The position numbers and the translations under genes are program-made. Of a stretch of DNA of 64,000 bases, positions 61,819 through 64,000 are shown in pieces. How positions within the stretch are numbered: the first letter of the stretch is position 1; every line of letters starts with the position of its first letter. The notes under the pieces were generated by a model that worked only from the letters and a program-made list of their open reading frames with translations, was not told where the DNA came from and did no database searches. Source of the DNA: Chryseobacterium lactis (GTDB lineage Bacteria > Bacteroidota > Bacteroidia > Flavobacteriales > Weeksellaceae); contig NZ_CP033924.1 of assembly GCF_003815875.1 (NCBI RefSeq), forward strand, positions 992,001-1,056,000, in the 5' to 3' direction.

Positions 61819-64000
61819 ATGGAGCTACCAAATATACATTTTGAAGACTTCCCTATTGAGTTTAAACAAATCAATCCTGAAGACTTCCCCAACTTCCATA
61901 CTACTGAAAAGATTATTATTTCTCCTGATAGTAATGGATATATTAAAACCCCTTTAACTAGTCACATTAAGCTACATGACAAGAATACTGTAGTTATTAA
62001 TGCAGGTGTAGGACAAGGTAAGACTACAGCAATAATTGATATTGTAAAGCAATACTATGACAGCACTGATTATATTGTTTTCTTAGCATCTCCTTTTGTA
62101 AGCCTTGTAGAGCAATATCATAAAGACATATTACAAAAAGAAATTCCTGAAAGAGATGTATTCAGATATGAGGTTTTGGGAAATGAAGAACCCACAGACT
62201 TCTGGCATAAGAGAATTCATATAGTTACAGCAAATTGTCTTTTAGGAAACCCTGGTGAAGATGCTTTTATAAACTCCAGTGCTAAAAGGTATTATCTCAA
62301 CAGGCTTGTGAAATACTGTGAAAAACATGGAAAGAAAGTAATCTTTATCTATGATGAAATACATGATGCTATTCATAATTTTAAAGAAAAATATATATTC
62401 AATCTCTGGAAGTGGAGAAATGTAATCCTGAAAAACTATATCATCAGTGCTACATATAATGAAGCTTCAAAAGTTGTTATTGAGTACCTTGCTGAGTTGA
62501 CTGATGATAAAATACAAATTATAGAATCTGAAAGGATAAGGTTCTCTGAAAAACAGAGTGAACTATTTTTACACTATAATAATGAACAGTACTATACTTA
62601 TGATGATAAGACCATTACTGACCTAGTAAAAGAACTTATATATTTGGGTAAGGATATTGACATCCTGTCTTACTCAAAGACACTAGCAGATAATATTATT
62701 AAAAATAGAGATTCAGGGATTGGAAAGGAATTATATTCGAAATATGATAAAATCAATAATTGTACTTCTGAACTAGTTCTAAACCAAAGAAATGATAGAG
62801 CTACACCCCAAAACAGATACAATTCAAGTATGTGCAATGTTGGCACTAATTTTAAAACTGGTGTAAGCATTAAAAAGGAGAATCATGCTTATGTTATTAT
62901 CCTACCCCCTAAAGGAGCCAAAATGCCTTTTAAAAATAATTATGGAATATTCTCTGGAGGTATAAACTCCATTATTCAGGCACTAGCAAGACAAAGAGTG
63001 AAAGGAGAAATACATCTCATTCTCCCAAAACCAAAAGATTTTGATTTTGAATCTCTCCACTTTGAGGAAGTAGAAAAGACAGAAGAATTCAAAGAATTTT
63101 ACACTTCTGTAATGGATATTCAGGAAGTAGAATATAAAGTAAAATATCTCACCCTATCATCACAAAATGAGCTACTTAGTGCATTCTATGAAAAAGAAAT
63201 CAAAGAGAATATTAAACAAGAGATTGATTTTGTTAAGACATTAGATAGGTCAAATAAAGCAAGATTAGATTTCCCTGAATACAGTTTATTTAAGCTAGAT
63301 GAGGGAGAAGCTGTACTAGCTAAAAAATATGATTTCTTTGGAAATGATCTCTCTTCTTATATCACATATTGTGCTATTACCAACCAATTTATCAACTGTA
63401 AACTAGTTTCGAATAATAGAATGTCAACCTTAATTTTTAAATATGGAGAGATTCAAAAGGGATTGAAAGAATATTGTAATAACTACTACTTCAAAGATGA
63501 TAGAAGAATGCCAATATATTATTTTTATAATGATGCTCAATTTTATAATATATTCAGAGATGATTTATTCAATAACTTTCAACTTATATTCCAAACTTCT
63601 AGTGGACAAAAGCTACCTTTAAAGAAGAATGGAACAGCTAGTCACAATAAACAATTTGAATTACAACTACTTAGCCTTGTACAACATTTTGGTTACCCCA
63701 ATAATCCAGTGAATAAGTATAAGTATTTTAAAGATGGAGAGCTTCATGATGGACTATATGATAGAAGCCAATATTTCCTTGAAGGTTTAGCTCATGCTGA
63801 AAGAATAAATATTGATGATGTTCAGGACAACCCATTAGCTACTAGAAGACTTAAAGCATTCAAATTTTTATCTTTTCTAAGGCAACAAATAATCAGTTCA
63901 CAACAAACTATTACTACAGCTCAACAGGGCACATTTCAATTTGTATTAAATAAACCTGATGCTGATTTTATCCCACAAGACAGAATAGAAGAGTTTAGAG
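61819..64000 (+). CDS. Large P-loop helicase-like protein, open at the window edge
   Basis: At least 727 codons are open from ATG 61819 to the window end. Walker A is NAGVGQGKTTAII at about residue 70, a DEIH Walker B occurs in FIYDEIHDAIHNF near 180, ISATYNEASK is a motif III-like segment, and QALARQRVKG near 390 resembles SF2 motif VI. It is thus a superfamily-2-type helicase or replication-origin-binding protein, such as element-encoded replication initiators. It begins 54 bp after the integrase on the same strand. The remainder lies outside the window. Confidence 0.7.
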   Translation, partial: MELPNIHFEDFPIEFKQINPEDFPNFHTTEKIIISPDSNGYIKTPLTSHIKLHDKNTVVINAGVGQGKTTAIIDIVKQYYDSTDYIVFLASPFVSLVEQYHKDILQKEIPERDVFRYEVLGNEEPTDFWHKRIHIVTANCLLGNPGEDAFINSSAKRYYLNRLVKYCEKHGKKVIFIYDEIHDAIHNFKEKYIFNLWKWRNVILKNYIISATYNEASKVVIEYLAELTDDKIQIIESERIRFSEKQSELFLHYNNEQYYTYDDKTITDLVKELIYLGKDIDILSYSKTLADNIIKNRDSGIGKELYSKYDKINNCTSELVLNQRNDRATPQNRYNSSMCNVGTNFKTGVSIKKENHAYVIILPPKGAKMPFKNNYGIFSGGINSIIQALARQRVKGEIHLILPKPKDFDFESLHFEEVEKTEEFKEFYTSVMDIQEVEYKVKYLTLSSQNELLSAFYEKEIKENIKQEIDFVKTLDRSNKARLDFPEYSLFKLDEGEAVLAKKYDFFGNDLSSYITYCAITNQFINCKLVSNNRMSTLIFKYGEIQKGLKEYCNNYYFKDDRRMPIYYFYNDAQFYNIFRDDLFNNFQLIFQTSSGQKLPLKKNGTASHNKQFELQLLSLVQHFGYPNNPVNKYKYFKDGELHDGLYDRSQYFLEGLAHAERINIDDVQDNPLATRRLKAFKFLSFLRQQIISSQQTITTAQQGTFQFVLNKPDADFIPQDRIEEFR

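Overview
The window looks like part of a Flavobacteriia chromosome, most likely Chryseobacterium or a close Weeksellaceae relative. The DNA is AT-rich, gene products such as LptE, DUF4126 and Bacteroidota-type lipoproteins are typical of the group, and promoters fit the Bacteroidota pattern (TTG, about 19 nt, TAnnTTTG). The genus is inferred from gene content; no rRNA is present.

Positions 1-24150 are ordinary chromosome: bamD (cut by the window edge), a TetR regulator, a tatD-tcdA-rnpA run, a DUF4126 membrane protein, an lptE/sigma-54-activator cluster, miaB, poxB, lysA, a DEDDh exonuclease, a HerA-like ATPase, a persulfide/rhodanese/thioredoxin operon, an omega-amidase-like nitrilase and rseP. 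The lysA leader holds a lysine-rich mini-ORF, a possible antiterminator and an intrinsic terminator, suggesting attenuation control.

Positions 24185-60321 are an integrated genomic island of about 36 kb. It sits in the 3' end of a tRNA-Asn gene and is bounded by a 45-bp direct repeat (attL 24185-24229, attR 60277-60321). A tyrosine integrase lies just inside attR, and identical 19-bp arm-like sites (CACGAACATTTCACGAACA) lie just inside both ends. The left third is a replication/mobilisation module: HTH protein, VapE-like ATPase, candidate origin, Toprim primase, candidate oriT, MobC-like protein and a relaxase broken by TAG. No type IV secretion genes are seen, so it resembles a mobilisable element rather than a self-transmissible ICE.

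The middle is a large copper/heavy-metal cargo: a Cus-type RND system whose pump is encoded as two polypeptides, two adaptors, a TolC-like channel, a heme-binding protein, an AraC regulator with a metal-binding-like N terminus, an HMA chaperone, a DUF326 four-helix copper protein, a beta-propeller lipoprotein, a DUF305 protein, a CPH-type CopB ATPase and a multicopper oxidase fused to an outer-membrane-barrel-like domain. Embedded in it is an unexpected block: archaeal-type GAPDH, an IS1595-family insertion, a DhnA-type class I aldolase, an ATP-cone/nuclease fusion, a beta-CASP RNase and a small P-loop protein. The block may be a copper-tolerant glycolytic bypass plus a stress nucleic-acid module (inference). 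The right end carries defence-type genes, mostly damaged: an FRG-domain remnant, a nuclease-like protein and an AbiE toxin-antitoxin pair with lesions in both genes.

Beyond attR (60322-64000) a second integrase, three TTGGAACACCA repeats and a large P-loop helicase-like gene running off the window suggest a second mobile element stacked at the same tRNA site.
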